DNA of 64,000 nucleotides from Hyphomicrobiales bacterium (lineage in GTDB: Bacteria > Pseudomonadota > Alphaproteobacteria > Rhizobiales > Rhizobiaceae): positions 1 to 64,000 of the forward strand of contig UEIF01000022.1 in NCBI GenBank assembly GCA_900468805.1, given 5' to 3'. This document shows, one piece after another, positions 26,158 to 35,380 of the stretch (within the stretch, counting starts at the first letter, position 1; each line of letters begins with the position of its first letter). The notes under the pieces are model-generated. The model made no database searches. It saw nothing but the letters and a program-made list of their open reading frames with translations, and had not been told where the DNA came from. A program made the position numbers and the translations under genes.

Positions 26158-27161
26158 CTTGGATGCCTCAGCCTGGGATTGGCGATGATGGCGAGGATGT
26201 CAGCCAGCATGTTGAGGAAAATGTAGACGGCAGCAAAGATCAGGCCGCAGGCCTGCACCACCGGCATGTCGCGCACGGTGACGGCATCGACCATATACTG
26301 ACCCATACCCGGGTAGACGAAGACCACCTCGACCACGACCACGCCCACCACAAGATAGGCAAGGTTCAGCGCCACGACGTTGATGATCGGTGCAAGTGCG
26401 TTCGGCGCGGCATGCTTGACGATCGAGCGGAATGCAGAAAGCCCCTTCAATTCTGCCGTTTCCATATAGGCCGACGACATGACGGAGAGAATTGCAGCGC
26501 GTGTCATGCGCATCATGTGGGCAAGCACGACGAGCACGAGGGTCGCCGTCGGCAGGGCGATGGCCTTCAGCCGGTCGACGAAGCCCATGCTCTCGTAGAC
26601 CGTGGCGGGAAAGGTGGCGACGCCGAATTTCACGGCGAAAAACATGATGAGCAGGTAGCCGATGAAGAATTCCGGCAACGAGATCGCCGCAAGCGAAATG
26701 ATGTTGATGATCTTGTCCGGCAGGCGGTTTCGGAAGTGTACCGAGACCATGCCGAGACCGACGGCAAGCGGAACGGAGATCAACGCGGCAAATCCCGCAA
26801 GGAAGAGCGAGTTGCCGAGCCGCTTGCCTATCTGCTCGCTGACGGAATTCTTGCTGGCCCAGGAGGTGCCGAAATCCCCCTTTACGGCATTTCCGAGCCA
26901 TTCGACGTAGCGTGTCGTCACCGGCCGGTCGAGCCCGAGATCCTTGCGGATATTGGCAACCGCCTGCGGCGTTGCCGACTGGCCGAGATAGGTCGTGGCG
27001 AAATCGCCAGGCAGGGCTTCAAGGCCGCCGAAGATCAGGATGGAGACGGCAAAGAGCAGGATGATGCTGAGCACGAAGCGCTCGAGAATGAGGGCAAGCA
27101 GCGGAAAACGCTGGCGGAACCTAAGGCCGGGCAGGATATTGCCTGGGATCGGATTGGACAT
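26154..27161 (-). CDS. peptide-type ABC transporter permease (DppB type)
   Basis: This encodes 335 residues with about six membrane spans. It has the DppB-family features GDFGTSWASKNSV in the long external loop and an EAA loop (YMETAELKGLSAFRSIVKHA). The N-terminus is about 20 residues longer than usual. It lies 90 bases after the substrate-binding protein gene and overlaps the DppC-type gene by four bases. It forms half of the inner-membrane channel of the importer. Confidence 0.92.
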   Translation of the reverse strand: MSNPIPGNILPGLRFRQRFPLLALILERFVLSIILLFAVSILIFGGLEALPGDFATTYLGQSATPQAVANIRKDLGLDRPVTTRYVEWLGNAVKGDFGTSWASKNSVSEQIGKRLGNSLFLAGFAALISVPLAVGLGMVSVHFRNRLPDKIINIISLAAISLPEFFIGYLLIMFFAVKFGVATFPATVYESMGFVDRLKAIALPTATLVLVVLAHMMRMTRAAILSVMSSAYMETAELKGLSAFRSIVKHAAPNALAPIINVVALNLAYLVVGVVVVEVVFVYPGMGQYMVDAVTVRDMPVVQACGLIFAAVYIFLNMLADILAIIANPRLRHPR

Positions 27162-27251
27162 GATGAAGGCCTCGCGCTGAAACGTCAGGAGGACCGCGGG
27201 GGTATCCCACGGTCCTGGCTTCGGTGGAGATCGGAGGGCAGACGCCCTTCG

Positions 27252-28841
27252 TCAGGCCTCCAGCCAGACGCGTGTCGCGACGTATCCATTCGACATGTCG
27301 TTGCCGATGTCGTGGACATAGCCTTTCACCTGTTTGGTGGAGGCGTTCACGAAGTCGTTGAACATCGGCAGGATGACGCCACCTTCGTCGCGGACCATCA
27401 TCGCCATGGCGCGATAGAGCTCCTTGCGCTTGGCCTCGTCGAGTTCGGAACGGGCCTGAAGCAAAAGCTTGTCGAAATCCGGACGCTTGAAGCGGGTGTC
27501 GTTCCAGTCGGCCGTCGAAAGGTAGGCGGTGGAATACATCTGGTCCTGCGTCGGACGCCCGCCCCAGTAGGATGTGGAGAAGGGCTGGACGTTCCAGACG
27601 TTCGACCAGTAGCCGTCGCCGGGCTCGCGCTTGACCTCTATCTCGATGCCAGCTTTCTTGCAGCTTTCCTGATAGAGGACGGCAGCATCGACGCCACCCG
27701 GGAAGGCGACTTCCGATGTGCGCAGCAGAACCGAGCCGCTATGGCCCGACTTCTTGTAGTGGAAGGCCGCCTTGTCCGGATCATAGGCGCGCTGTTCGAT
27801 GCCCTCTGGGAACAGCGCGTAGGTGCTATTGATCGGGAAATCGTTGCCGACTTTGCCGTAACCGCCGAGGATCTTCTGCACCATGGTTTCACGGTCCATG
27901 GCGTATTTGAGCGCGAGGCGCAGGTCGTTATTGTCGAACGGTGCCTTGTCGCAATGCATGATAAAGACGTAGTGGCCACGCCCGGCGGTCGAAAGGATTT
28001 CGACAGTCGGAGCGCGCTTCAGGAGATCGACAGTCTTCGGATCGACGCGGTTGATGTAGTGCACCTGGCCGGACGAAAGTGCGGCGATGCGCGCCGTGGC
28101 ATCGTTCATCCCGATGATTTCGACGGAATCGACATAGCCACGATCGGTGCGCCAGTCGTCGGCGTTTTTCTCGAAGGTGGCGCGCACGCCCGCCTCGAAG
28201 CTCGTTAGTTTGTAGGGGCCGGTGCCGATCGAGGCGAGCGGATCGTCCACACCGCCGTTCGGCTGGATGACCAGATGATAGTCGGTCAAAAGCAGCGGCA
28301 TGTCGGCATTGCCTTCAGACAGCGTCAGAACAAGGTCGGCGCCGTCCGCCTTGATTTCCTTGATCGAGCCGAGAACGCCGAGCGCGCCGGATTCCGATGC
28401 CTTGTCAGTATGACGCTTGAGGGTCGCGACCACATCATCGATCGTCAGTTCCTTGCCATTGTGGAACTTGACGCCCTTGCGGATCTTGAAGGTCCAGATC
28501 GCCGCATCCTTCGACGGCTCCCAGGATTCGGCAAGCGCCGGCACCGCGGCACCCGTCAGCGGGTCGGATTCAACCAGCATGTCGCCCCAGCAGCGACCGA
28601 CGCAGAACATGAACTGTGACAGGAATTTCGCCGGATCCTTGGAGTCGGTTGCAGCTCCGCCCTCCAGGCCAAGCTTCAGATGACCGCCGCGCTTCGGTTC
28701 GGCGGCTTCGGCACTTTCGGTAAAGAGCTTGTCGGCAACAGCAAGCGTCAGGCCGGCTGCCATGGCACGTCCCAGGAATTCGCGGCGGCTGAGGCCGCCG
28801 GCGGTCACCCGGCTTGCGAGATATTTCGTGTAGTCGTTCAT
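27252..28841 (-). CDS. ABC transporter substrate-binding protein (SBP_bac_5) with Tat signal
   Basis: This encodes 529 residues. The N-terminus carries a twin-arginine export motif (SRREFLGRA) and a cleavage region near SAEAAEPKRGG, so it is exported folded to the periplasm. The rest is the dipeptide/oligopeptide-binding fold (FKIRKGVKFHNGKELTIDDV and YALKYAMDRETM-like segments). The ATG at 28841 follows AAGGAGAAGGGG, a strong site; the open frame extends 17 codons further without one. It should deliver the ligand to the permeases encoded downstream. The ligand is probably a carnitine-related compound because of the operon, but the family also binds peptides and opines. Confidence 0.92.
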   Translation of the reverse strand: MNDYTKYLASRVTAGGLSRREFLGRAMAAGLTLAVADKLFTESAEAAEPKRGGHLKLGLEGGAATDSKDPAKFLSQFMFCVGRCWGDMLVESDPLTGAAVPALAESWEPSKDAAIWTFKIRKGVKFHNGKELTIDDVVATLKRHTDKASESGALGVLGSIKEIKADGADLVLTLSEGNADMPLLLTDYHLVIQPNGGVDDPLASIGTGPYKLTSFEAGVRATFEKNADDWRTDRGYVDSVEIIGMNDATARIAALSSGQVHYINRVDPKTVDLLKRAPTVEILSTAGRGHYVFIMHCDKAPFDNNDLRLALKYAMDRETMVQKILGGYGKVGNDFPINSTYALFPEGIEQRAYDPDKAAFHYKKSGHSGSVLLRTSEVAFPGGVDAAVLYQESCKKAGIEIEVKREPGDGYWSNVWNVQPFSTSYWGGRPTQDQMYSTAYLSTADWNDTRFKRPDFDKLLLQARSELDEAKRKELYRAMAMMVRDEGGVILPMFNDFVNASTKQVKGYVHDIGNDMSNGYVATRVWLEA

Positions 28842-28961
28842 TCCCCTTCTCCTTCTTATGGTGCGTTGACTTCGATTTTGGGCATGATCCACGCGCGGTT
28901 TCCTCTTCCGTTCGTGGTGCCCGTACGCTTGCGGGAAGACGATGCGGTTGCCGCCGCCTTG

Positions 28962-29744
28962 TTAGCGTCCTTTCCAGTTAGGGCTTCGTTTCTCGGCGAA
29001 AGCCCGTGCGCCTTCCAATTGGTCCTCGCTCGAATAGAGACTGTCGACCGTTGCAAACTGCCGTTTGGTGATTTTGTTCATGGCAGTCTGGAAGGTCGAG
29101 CCCTCCGATTCACGCACGATTTCCTTGATTGCCGCATAGACGAGCGGCGGTCCGCTTTCGAGCAGGCGGGCAAGATCCCAGGCCCGCTCCATCAGCTTGT
29201 CCGTTGGCAGGATTTCGTTGACGAAACCCCAGCGATGCGCCTCCTGGACGTCAAGCCAGCGGCCGGTCAAAAGCATGTCCATGGCGATATGATAGGGAAT
29301 GCGCTTCGGCAGCTTCACCGAAGCGGCGTCGGCAACCGTGCCGGAGCGGATTTCCGGAAGGGCGAAGGTCGCATGCTCGGCTGCTAGGATCAGGTCGGCC
29401 GAGAGCGCGATCTCCAGCCCGCCGCCGCAACAGATGCCGTTGACAGCACAGATGACCGGCTTGTTGAGATCGCGCAGTTCCTGCAGCCCGCCGAAACCGC
29501 CGACACCATAATCGCCGTCGACCGCGTCGCCTGCAGCGGCTGCCTTCAGGTCCCATCCGGCACAGAAGAATTTCTCGCCCGCGCCGGAGATGATCGCCAC
29601 GCGCAGCGTAGGGTCGTCGCGGAAATCACGGAATATCAGTCCCATGGCGCGGCTGGTGGCAAGGTCGATGGCATTTGCCTTCGGCCGATCGATGATGACT
29701 TCCAGCACTGCGCCAACCTGTCGGGTGCGAATGGGGTCGCTCAA
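28962..29744 (-). CDS. caiD: carnitinyl-CoA dehydratase / crotonobetainyl-CoA hydratase
   Basis: This encodes 260 residues of the crotonase family. It matches the recalled E. coli CaiD pattern across its length: DRPKANAID, FRDDPTLRVAIISGAGEKFF, AGWDLKAAA, and the closing FAEKRSPNWKGR. The oxyanion-hole segments FFCAGWDLK and CCGGGLEIAL are in place. It interconverts crotonobetainyl-CoA and carnitinyl-CoA. Here it lies in an operon with an acyl-CoA dehydrogenase, a CoA ligase and carnitine dehydrogenase, so it probably runs in the hydrating direction toward carnitine. The start follows the ligase stop by six bases. Confidence 0.9.
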   Translation of the reverse strand: MSDPIRTRQVGAVLEVIIDRPKANAIDLATSRAMGLIFRDFRDDPTLRVAIISGAGEKFFCAGWDLKAAAAGDAVDGDYGVGGFGGLQELRDLNKPVICAVNGICCGGGLEIALSADLILAAEHATFALPEIRSGTVADAASVKLPKRIPYHIAMDMLLTGRWLDVQEAHRWGFVNEILPTDKLMERAWDLARLLESGPPLVYAAIKEIVRESEGSTFQTAMNKITKRQFATVDSLYSSEDQLEGARAFAEKRSPNWKGR

Positions 29745-29750
29745 CCTATG

Positions 29751-31805
29751 CTACCTCCTTCGCCGGATCAGGGCATCGACTGCGGCAACGCCGCGACTTT
29801 CGGGAAGAACCAACAATGGATTAATGTCCAGTTCCTCCAGCCGTGCCGCATTCATTACGACATAATCTGCCGCCCGTGCGACAGCCGTTACGGTCGCCTC
29901 GAGGTCGCCTCTCGGGCGTCCACGATAGCCATCGATCAGTTTTGCGATCTTCAGGCGTGTAATTGCCTCGGAAATCTCCGCTCTCGTCGTCGGCAACGGC
30001 AAAATGACGGAATCCTCCAGCAATTCGACGAAAATCCCGCCGGCGCCAAGCGTCAGCGACAATCCGAAAACCGGGTCGCGGGAGGCGCCGATAATCAGCT
30101 CGGCGACGGGACGGTCGATCATCTGCTCGACCAGAAAACCGCTTGTCGCAGCCATCTTTGATGCGGCATCCGATACGGCCTTTGCATCCTTCAGGTTGAG
30201 TGCGACTGCGCCAGCCTCTGTCTTGTGGGCGATGCCCAGAGCTTTCAGGACGACGGGGAAACCGATCCGCTCAGCGCAGTCTGCCGCCTGAAGGGGCGAG
30301 CTTGCAATCAGGCCTTTGGGTATCCGAAGGCCGGCGAGGTTGAGTTCGGCCTTGGCATCGGCCTCCGTCAGCGTTTCGATTGCGCCTTCAACGGACGACA
30401 CATCGAGAAGCGGCAGAGGAGGTGGTTTGCGCCAAGCACGGCCGATACCGACTGCGACTTCCGCAGCAACCAGGGCTTCATCAATGCCGCAGAAGGGAAC
30501 GACGCCTTCGGCGATCAGGCGGCTGGCAACGGCTTCCGGCATGGTCTCGGGTAGGGTCGCCAGGATCCCGGCGAGCGCACCTGTCGCAGAGGCGGCGGCA
30601 ATGACGGCATCCGCCGTCGTCATCCAGTCGGCCGTACTGCACCGGTCGGTGCGGGGAAAATCGAGCACGACGAGATTAAGGGCGTAGCCGCCCTCGAACA
30701 TGGCAGTGAAAGCCTCTTTCTGGCGCGCAAGATCACCCCACACAAACGTGTGGTAGTCGAGCGGATTGGAGAGCGTCACCATATCGCCAAGTATGCGTCT
30801 CAGACGCGGCAATTGCTCGGGTTCGAGGTCCCGGAACGTGACGGCGCGCCCGATTGCGGCATCCGCCATCAACGAGGCCTCGCCACCCGAACAGCTCATC
30901 GAGGAGATTGAAGGGCCTGGCAGCGGGCCGGCGACATGCAGGAGCTTGAGTGTTTCAAGCAGCGCCGGCAGCGTTTCGACGCGACCCAGGCCTAGGCGGG
31001 CAAGCACCGCATCGGCCAGTGCATCGCCACCGGCAAGCGATGCTGTGTGGGAGAGCGTTGCCTGCCTTGCCTGTTCGGACTTGCCGACTTTCAGCACGAC
31101 GACAGGCTTTCGCGTCAGGCGGGCGGTAGTGGCGAGCCGTTCGAGCGCTACTGGATCTCCAAAGCCTTCGATATGCAGGCCAAGCGCCGTCACGCGGGGG
31201 TCGGAAAGCAGGCCACAGGCGACGTCGGACAGCGAAGTTTGCGCCTGGTTGCCTGCCGTTACGACATAGGCGATCGGCAGACCACGTGTCTGCATGGTCA
31301 GGTTGAGGGCTATATTCGACGATTGGGTCAGGATCGCCACGCCGCGTTCGACGCGCGTCATGCCGTGCTGGTCGGGCCAGAGAAGCGCGCCGTCGAGGCC
31401 ATTGATGAAGCCGTAACAGTTCGGTCCGAGGATCGGCATGTCGCCTGCAGCGGCAATCAGCGCCTGTTGCAGATCGGCGCCATCGGCAAGTTCCACCACG
31501 GCCTCGCGGAAGCCCGAGGCATAACAGACTGCGCCGCCGGCGCCAGCCGCCGACAGGCTGCGGACGATCTCGATGGTCAATGTTCTGTTGACGCCGACGA
31601 AGGCCGCGTCTGGCGGAGAGGGCAGTTCGGAAACGTTCTTGTAACAGCGCCGTCCGAGGACCTCGTCGAGCGTCGGATGAACGGGCCAGATCTCACCCGC
31701 AAACCCCATCCGGTCGCACTGTTCGATCACCCGGCGCGCCTCACGGCCGCCGAAGACTGCGATCATTTGTGGTCTGAACAGGCGCTCGAGCGGGCGGGAC
31801 GTCAT
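29751..31805 (-). CDS. NDP-forming acyl-CoA synthetase, fused alpha-beta type
   Basis: This encodes 684 residues: a CoA-binding Rossmann domain (about 8-100), a succinyl-CoA-ligase-like region with LSHTASLAGGD near residue 255, and a C-terminal ATP-grasp domain (about 460-680) with FPVVLKALGIAHKTEAGAV. This is the single-chain acetate-CoA ligase (NDP-forming) layout. In this operon it most likely activates gamma-butyrobetaine or carnitine to its CoA thioester, the step done by CaiC or a CoA transferase elsewhere; that substrate is inferred. GGGAG precedes the ATG at 31805, three bases after the dehydrogenase stop. Confidence 0.9.
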   Translation of the reverse strand: MTSRPLERLFRPQMIAVFGGREARRVIEQCDRMGFAGEIWPVHPTLDEVLGRRCYKNVSELPSPPDAAFVGVNRTLTIEIVRSLSAAGAGGAVCYASGFREAVVELADGADLQQALIAAAGDMPILGPNCYGFINGLDGALLWPDQHGMTRVERGVAILTQSSNIALNLTMQTRGLPIAYVVTAGNQAQTSLSDVACGLLSDPRVTALGLHIEGFGDPVALERLATTARLTRKPVVVLKVGKSEQARQATLSHTASLAGGDALADAVLARLGLGRVETLPALLETLKLLHVAGPLPGPSISSMSCSGGEASLMADAAIGRAVTFRDLEPEQLPRLRRILGDMVTLSNPLDYHTFVWGDLARQKEAFTAMFEGGYALNLVVLDFPRTDRCSTADWMTTADAVIAAASATGALAGILATLPETMPEAVASRLIAEGVVPFCGIDEALVAAEVAVGIGRAWRKPPPLPLLDVSSVEGAIETLTEADAKAELNLAGLRIPKGLIASSPLQAADCAERIGFPVVLKALGIAHKTEAGAVALNLKDAKAVSDAASKMAATSGFLVEQMIDRPVAELIIGASRDPVFGLSLTLGAGGIFVELLEDSVILPLPTTRAEISEAITRLKIAKLIDGYRGRPRGDLEATVTAVARAADYVVMNAARLEELDINPLLVLPESRGVAAVDALIRRRR

Positions 31806-31808
31806 CGG

Positions 31809-32969
31809 CTACGCTCCCAGACGCCGCAGGAGATCGCGGCTGATGATATGGCGCTGGATCTCCGATGTGCCGTCCCAGATGCGCTCGACGCGCGCATCGC
31901 GCCAGAAGCGGGCGAGCGGCAGATCGTCCATCAGGCCCATGCCGCCATAGATCTGGATCGCCTCATCCGTTACGCGGCCAAGCATTTCAGAGGCGTAGAG
32001 CTTGGCCGAAGCGATTTCGCGATCGGAGGATAGGCCGGCATCCAGGCGCCATGCCGCCGAAAGCGTCAGCCAGTCGGCTGCGTCGATCTCCGTGATCATG
32101 TCGGCAAGCTTGAAGGAGACGCCCTGGTTGGCGCCGATCGGCCTGCCGAACTGCTTGCGCTCGGCGGCATAGGACAAGGCCATGTCGAAGACGCGTCGCG
32201 CCCTGCCGACGCAGGTGGCGGCGACCGTCAGCCGCGTGCCGTAGAGCCACTGGTTGGCAAGCTCGAAACCGCGATGCACTTCACCGAGCACTTGGGACTG
32301 CGGAATACGGCAGTCGGCAAAGCTCAGGGTGCAATTGTGATAGCCGCGGTGGGAGACGGAATCATAGCCTTTGAGAATTTCGAAGCCCGGCGTGCCGCGG
32401 TCGACCAGAAATGCGGTGATCTTCTTCTTAAGGCCCTTTGGCGTTTCCTCCTCGCCGGTTGCAGCAAAGACGATGATGAAATCGGCGGCATCGGCATGTG
32501 AAATGAAATGCTTGGTGCCATTGAGCACGAAATCGCTGCCGTTGCTGCGAGCGGTGCATTTCATGCCGCGCATGTCAGAACCGGCGTCCGGTTCGGTGAT
32601 TGCCAGCGCGTCGATCTTTTCTCCGCGGACGGCAGGAAGCAAATAACGTTCTCGCTGTTCACCCTCGCAGGCCATCAGGATGCCGGAGGGACGCCCGAAA
32701 AAGACTGTCAGCGCCATGGAGCCGCGGCCAAGTTCGCGCTCGACCAGCGTGAAGGTGACATGGTCGAGGCCAGCGCCGCCGGCCTCTTCGGGGAAATTGC
32801 AGGCATAGAAGCCGAGATCGATGCATTTGCGCCGAATCTCAACCGCGAGATCCGGCGGGACGATGCCGGTGCGCTCGACTTCGTTTTCATACGGATAGAT
32901 TTCGGTTTCGACGAAGCTGCGGACCGTCTCGACGATCATTTCCTGTTCTTCGCTGAGGCCGAAATCCAT
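31809..32969 (-). CDS. acyl-CoA dehydrogenase (candidate gamma-butyrobetainyl-CoA dehydrogenase)
   Basis: This encodes 386 residues, the standard acyl-CoA dehydrogenase length, with all three domains: MDFGLSEEQEMIVETVRSFV at the start, ITEPDAGSD for FAD binding, and IYGGMGLMDDLPLARFWRDA followed by WDGTSEIQRHI. The last motif has Asp where medium-chain enzymes have the catalytic Glu (YEGT), so the base may sit elsewhere. In context it would oxidise gamma-butyrobetainyl-CoA to crotonobetainyl-CoA, passing electrons to ETF. The ATG at 32969 follows AAGGAGAT. The longer frame upstream is the shadow of the fused carnitine dehydrogenase gene. Confidence 0.88.
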   Translation of the reverse strand: MDFGLSEEQEMIVETVRSFVETEIYPYENEVERTGIVPPDLAVEIRRKCIDLGFYACNFPEEAGGAGLDHVTFTLVERELGRGSMALTVFFGRPSGILMACEGEQRERYLLPAVRGEKIDALAITEPDAGSDMRGMKCTARSNGSDFVLNGTKHFISHADAADFIIVFAATGEEETPKGLKKKITAFLVDRGTPGFEILKGYDSVSHRGYHNCTLSFADCRIPQSQVLGEVHRGFELANQWLYGTRLTVAATCVGRARRVFDMALSYAAERKQFGRPIGANQGVSFKLADMITEIDAADWLTLSAAWRLDAGLSSDREIASAKLYASEMLGRVTDEAIQIYGGMGLMDDLPLARFWRDARVERIWDGTSEIQRHIISRDLLRRLGA

Positions 32970-32979
32970 GCTGATCTCC

Positions 32980-34470
32980 TTACCGTTTCTGACCGACATG
33001 GCGGCCGGCGCCTTCCGGGGGAGGCAGCGTTGAGTGAGCCGCCGCAATAGCATTCGCCTTGTCGAGCACGTGTGATGGCGCTGGGGTCGCCTTGCCGGCG
33101 CCGGTATCGACATGCAGCAGCATCTGCTCGGCAGAGGCGAGCACGGCGCCGCTCTCGGTGTCGCAGATCGTATGGAAGAGGTGCAGCCGCTTCTCATCGA
33201 CTGCGAGGATCTGGCATGTCGAATGGATGGCCTGCCCGAGCTTTGCCTCGCCGAGATGGCGGATATGGGTCTCGACCGTATAGTAGCTCTGCCCGGCCTC
33301 GACATAGGCAAGATCAACCCCGATCAGGCGCAAGAGCGCGTCGGAGGTGTCGCCAAAGACCTGCAGGTAGCGATGCTCCGTCATATGGCCATTATAGTCG
33401 ACCCAGGCGGGGCTCACCTTCGTCTGGACGAGCTTCAGGCGCTCTGTAGGATCGGCAGCAGCGGTTTTCCCGCCGCCTGCAGCCCATAGGGCACGTTCGA
33501 AATCCTTCAGCAACTCGCCAGCGCCCCAGCCCTTGCCGTCGTTTCCAGCCTTCAGCGCCTGCAGGATGCCGACGAGGTTTTCGTCGCGGATGCGCTCCAG
33601 GGCGCGGATTGAGAGGCCGGCAGCCTGTTCGTCGGACTGTTTTCCGATCTTCTCGATCAGCGCGTCGTCGAGATCGACGACGTCGGTAAGCTTCGTCCAA
33701 GGCCAAGCGAGACACGGGCCGAACTGGGCGAGGAAATGGCGCATGCCAGCCTCGCCGCCGGCGATGCGATAGGTCTGGAACAGGCCCATCTGCGCCCAGC
33801 GCAGTCCAAAGGAATAGCGGATGACGTCGTCGAGCGTCTCGACGGTGCAGATATCGTCATGGATGAGCCAGAGCGCCTCGCGCCAGAGCGCTTCGAGCAG
33901 CCGGTCGCCGACGAAGGCCTCGATCTCCTTGGCGATATGGACGCCCTTCATGCCGATCGGGGCCAGGCGCTCCATCGCTGCCTCGATGGTGGCTTTCGAG
34001 GTTTTCTCGCCGCCGACGATTTCCACCAGCGGTAGCAGGTAGACGGGATTATAGGGATGGGCGACGAAGAGACGCTCGGGATGCTTCATGTCACGCTGCA
34101 GATCGCTCGGCAGCAAGCCGGAGGTAGACGAGCCGATCAGGGCATCCGGGCGTGCGGCAGCGTCGATCTCGCTCAAGACGCGGCGCTTCAAATCGAGCCG
34201 TTCCGGCACGCTTTCCTGGATCCAGTCGGCACCGGAGACGGCCTCTTGCAGGGACTTTTCGAAGGTCAGCCGGCCGCGTGGCGGCAGCGGTGCGCCAGTC
34301 AGCATCCCATAGGCTTTTTCCGCATTGGCAAGGACCTCGCCGACGATGCGGCTTGCTTCGGGATGCGGGTCGAAGACGCTGACATCAATGCCGGCAAGCA
34401 GAAAACGTGCAATCCATCCGCCGCCGATGACGCCGCCGCCGATACAGGCCGCTTTGGTAATCCCTGTCAT
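32980..34470 (-). CDS. L-carnitine 3-dehydrogenase fused to betainyl-CoA thioesterase
   Basis: This encodes 496 residues. Residues 1 to about 330 are a 3-hydroxyacyl-CoA-dehydrogenase-like NAD enzyme (CIGGGVIGGGWIARFLLAG; AHPYNPVYLLPLVEIVGG) of the carnitine dehydrogenase type. Residues about 345-485 are a hot-dog thioesterase (VSPAWVDYNGHMTEHRY). This fusion is known from Sinorhizobium carnitine catabolism: one end oxidises carnitine to 3-dehydrocarnitine, the other cleaves betainyl-CoA to glycine betaine. The DUF849 gene directly upstream encodes the step in between, which strengthens the call. The tail after the thioesterase is Ala/Pro-rich and probably disordered. Confidence 0.95.
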   Translation of the reverse strand: MTGITKAACIGGGVIGGGWIARFLLAGIDVSVFDPHPEASRIVGEVLANAEKAYGMLTGAPLPPRGRLTFEKSLQEAVSGADWIQESVPERLDLKRRVLSEIDAAARPDALIGSSTSGLLPSDLQRDMKHPERLFVAHPYNPVYLLPLVEIVGGEKTSKATIEAAMERLAPIGMKGVHIAKEIEAFVGDRLLEALWREALWLIHDDICTVETLDDVIRYSFGLRWAQMGLFQTYRIAGGEAGMRHFLAQFGPCLAWPWTKLTDVVDLDDALIEKIGKQSDEQAAGLSIRALERIRDENLVGILQALKAGNDGKGWGAGELLKDFERALWAAGGGKTAAADPTERLKLVQTKVSPAWVDYNGHMTEHRYLQVFGDTSDALLRLIGVDLAYVEAGQSYYTVETHIRHLGEAKLGQAIHSTCQILAVDEKRLHLFHTICDTESGAVLASAEQMLLHVDTGAGKATPAPSHVLDKANAIAAAHSTLPPPEGAGRHVGQKR

Positions 34471-34477
34471 TTCGTCC

Positions 34478-35380
34478 TCAGCGCTTCGTCAAATTCAGTT
34501 TCTTGCGGACGTCCTCAGGACCGATGATCCGGGCGCCCATGCCTTCGACCAGCTGCACGGCCTTTTCGACGAGCTGCGCATTGGTGGCGAGAGCGCCCTT
34601 GCCGATATAGAGATTATCCTCCAGGCCAACGCGGACATTGCCGCCCGCCAGAACCGCGGCGGCCGGATAGGCCATGGCGTTGCGGCCGATCGAAAAGGCC
34701 GAGAAGGTCCAGCTGTCGGGCACGTTGTTGACCATTGCCATGAACGTGTTGATATCGTCAGGAGCACCCCACGGAATGCCCATGCAGAGCTGGATCAATA
34801 CCGGATCCTCGATCAGGCCCTCTTCGGCGAGCTGCTTTGCAAACCACAGATGGCCAGTGTCGAAGGCTTCGATCTCGGGGCGCACGCCGAGATCGGTCAT
34901 CTTCTGCGCCATTGCCCGCAGCATGGCGGGCGTGTTGGTCATGACGTAGTCGCCGAGACTGAAGTTCATCGTGCCGCAGTCGAGCGTGCAGATCTCCGGC
35001 AGGCATTCGGCGACATGGCTGACGCGCTCGGTTGCCCCTGCCATATCCGTCCCCTCTGTCTTCAGGGGGAGGGGGCTTTCAACGTCTCCGAAAATCAGGT
35101 CTCCGCCCATGCCGGCCGTCAGATTGAGGACCACGTCGATATCGGCCGAACGGATGCGGTCGGTAACCTCTTTGTAGAGGTCGTTGCGACGGCTCGCAGC
35201 ACCGGTTTCCGGATCTCGCACGTGACAATGAACGACTGCCGCCCCAGCCTTGGCGGCGTCTATCGCGGAATCCGCGATCTGCTTGGGAGTAATGGGGACG
35301 TGGCTGGATTTCGAAACCGTATCGCCGGCACCGGTGACGGCGCAGGTGATGAAAACATCGCGGTTCATCGCAAGAGGCAT
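34478..35380 (-). CDS. 3-dehydrocarnitine cleavage enzyme (BKACE, DUF849)
   Basis: This encodes 300 residues of the beta-keto acid cleavage family. The metal-binding VHCHVRDPETG, the mid-protein NLTAGMGGDL and the C-terminal GLEDNLYIGKG are typical. With acetyl-CoA these enzymes split a beta-keto acid; next to carnitine dehydrogenase the substrate should be 3-dehydrocarnitine, giving acetoacetate and betainyl-CoA. I chose the ATG at 35380, ten bases after GGGAG; a Met four codons later is possible. It is the first gene of the ten-gene operon and lies divergent from the AraC-type regulator. Confidence 0.93.
   Translation of the reverse strand: MPLAMNRDVFITCAVTGAGDTVSKSSHVPITPKQIADSAIDAAKAGAAVVHCHVRDPETGAASRRNDLYKEVTDRIRSADIDVVLNLTAGMGGDLIFGDVESPLPLKTEGTDMAGATERVSHVAECLPEICTLDCGTMNFSLGDYVMTNTPAMLRAMAQKMTDLGVRPEIEAFDTGHLWFAKQLAEEGLIEDPVLIQLCMGIPWGAPDDINTFMAMVNNVPDSWTFSAFSIGRNAMAYPAAAVLAGGNVRVGLEDNLYIGKGALATNAQLVEKAVQLVEGMGARIIGPEDVRKKLNLTKR

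Noticed and set aside
26163..28208. 681-codon open frame on the plus strand opposite the importer genes
   Set aside because: It lies opposite two permeases and the binding-protein gene, which have clear families. Its product is Asp/His/Arg-rich in the way typical of antisense frames in GC-rich DNA.
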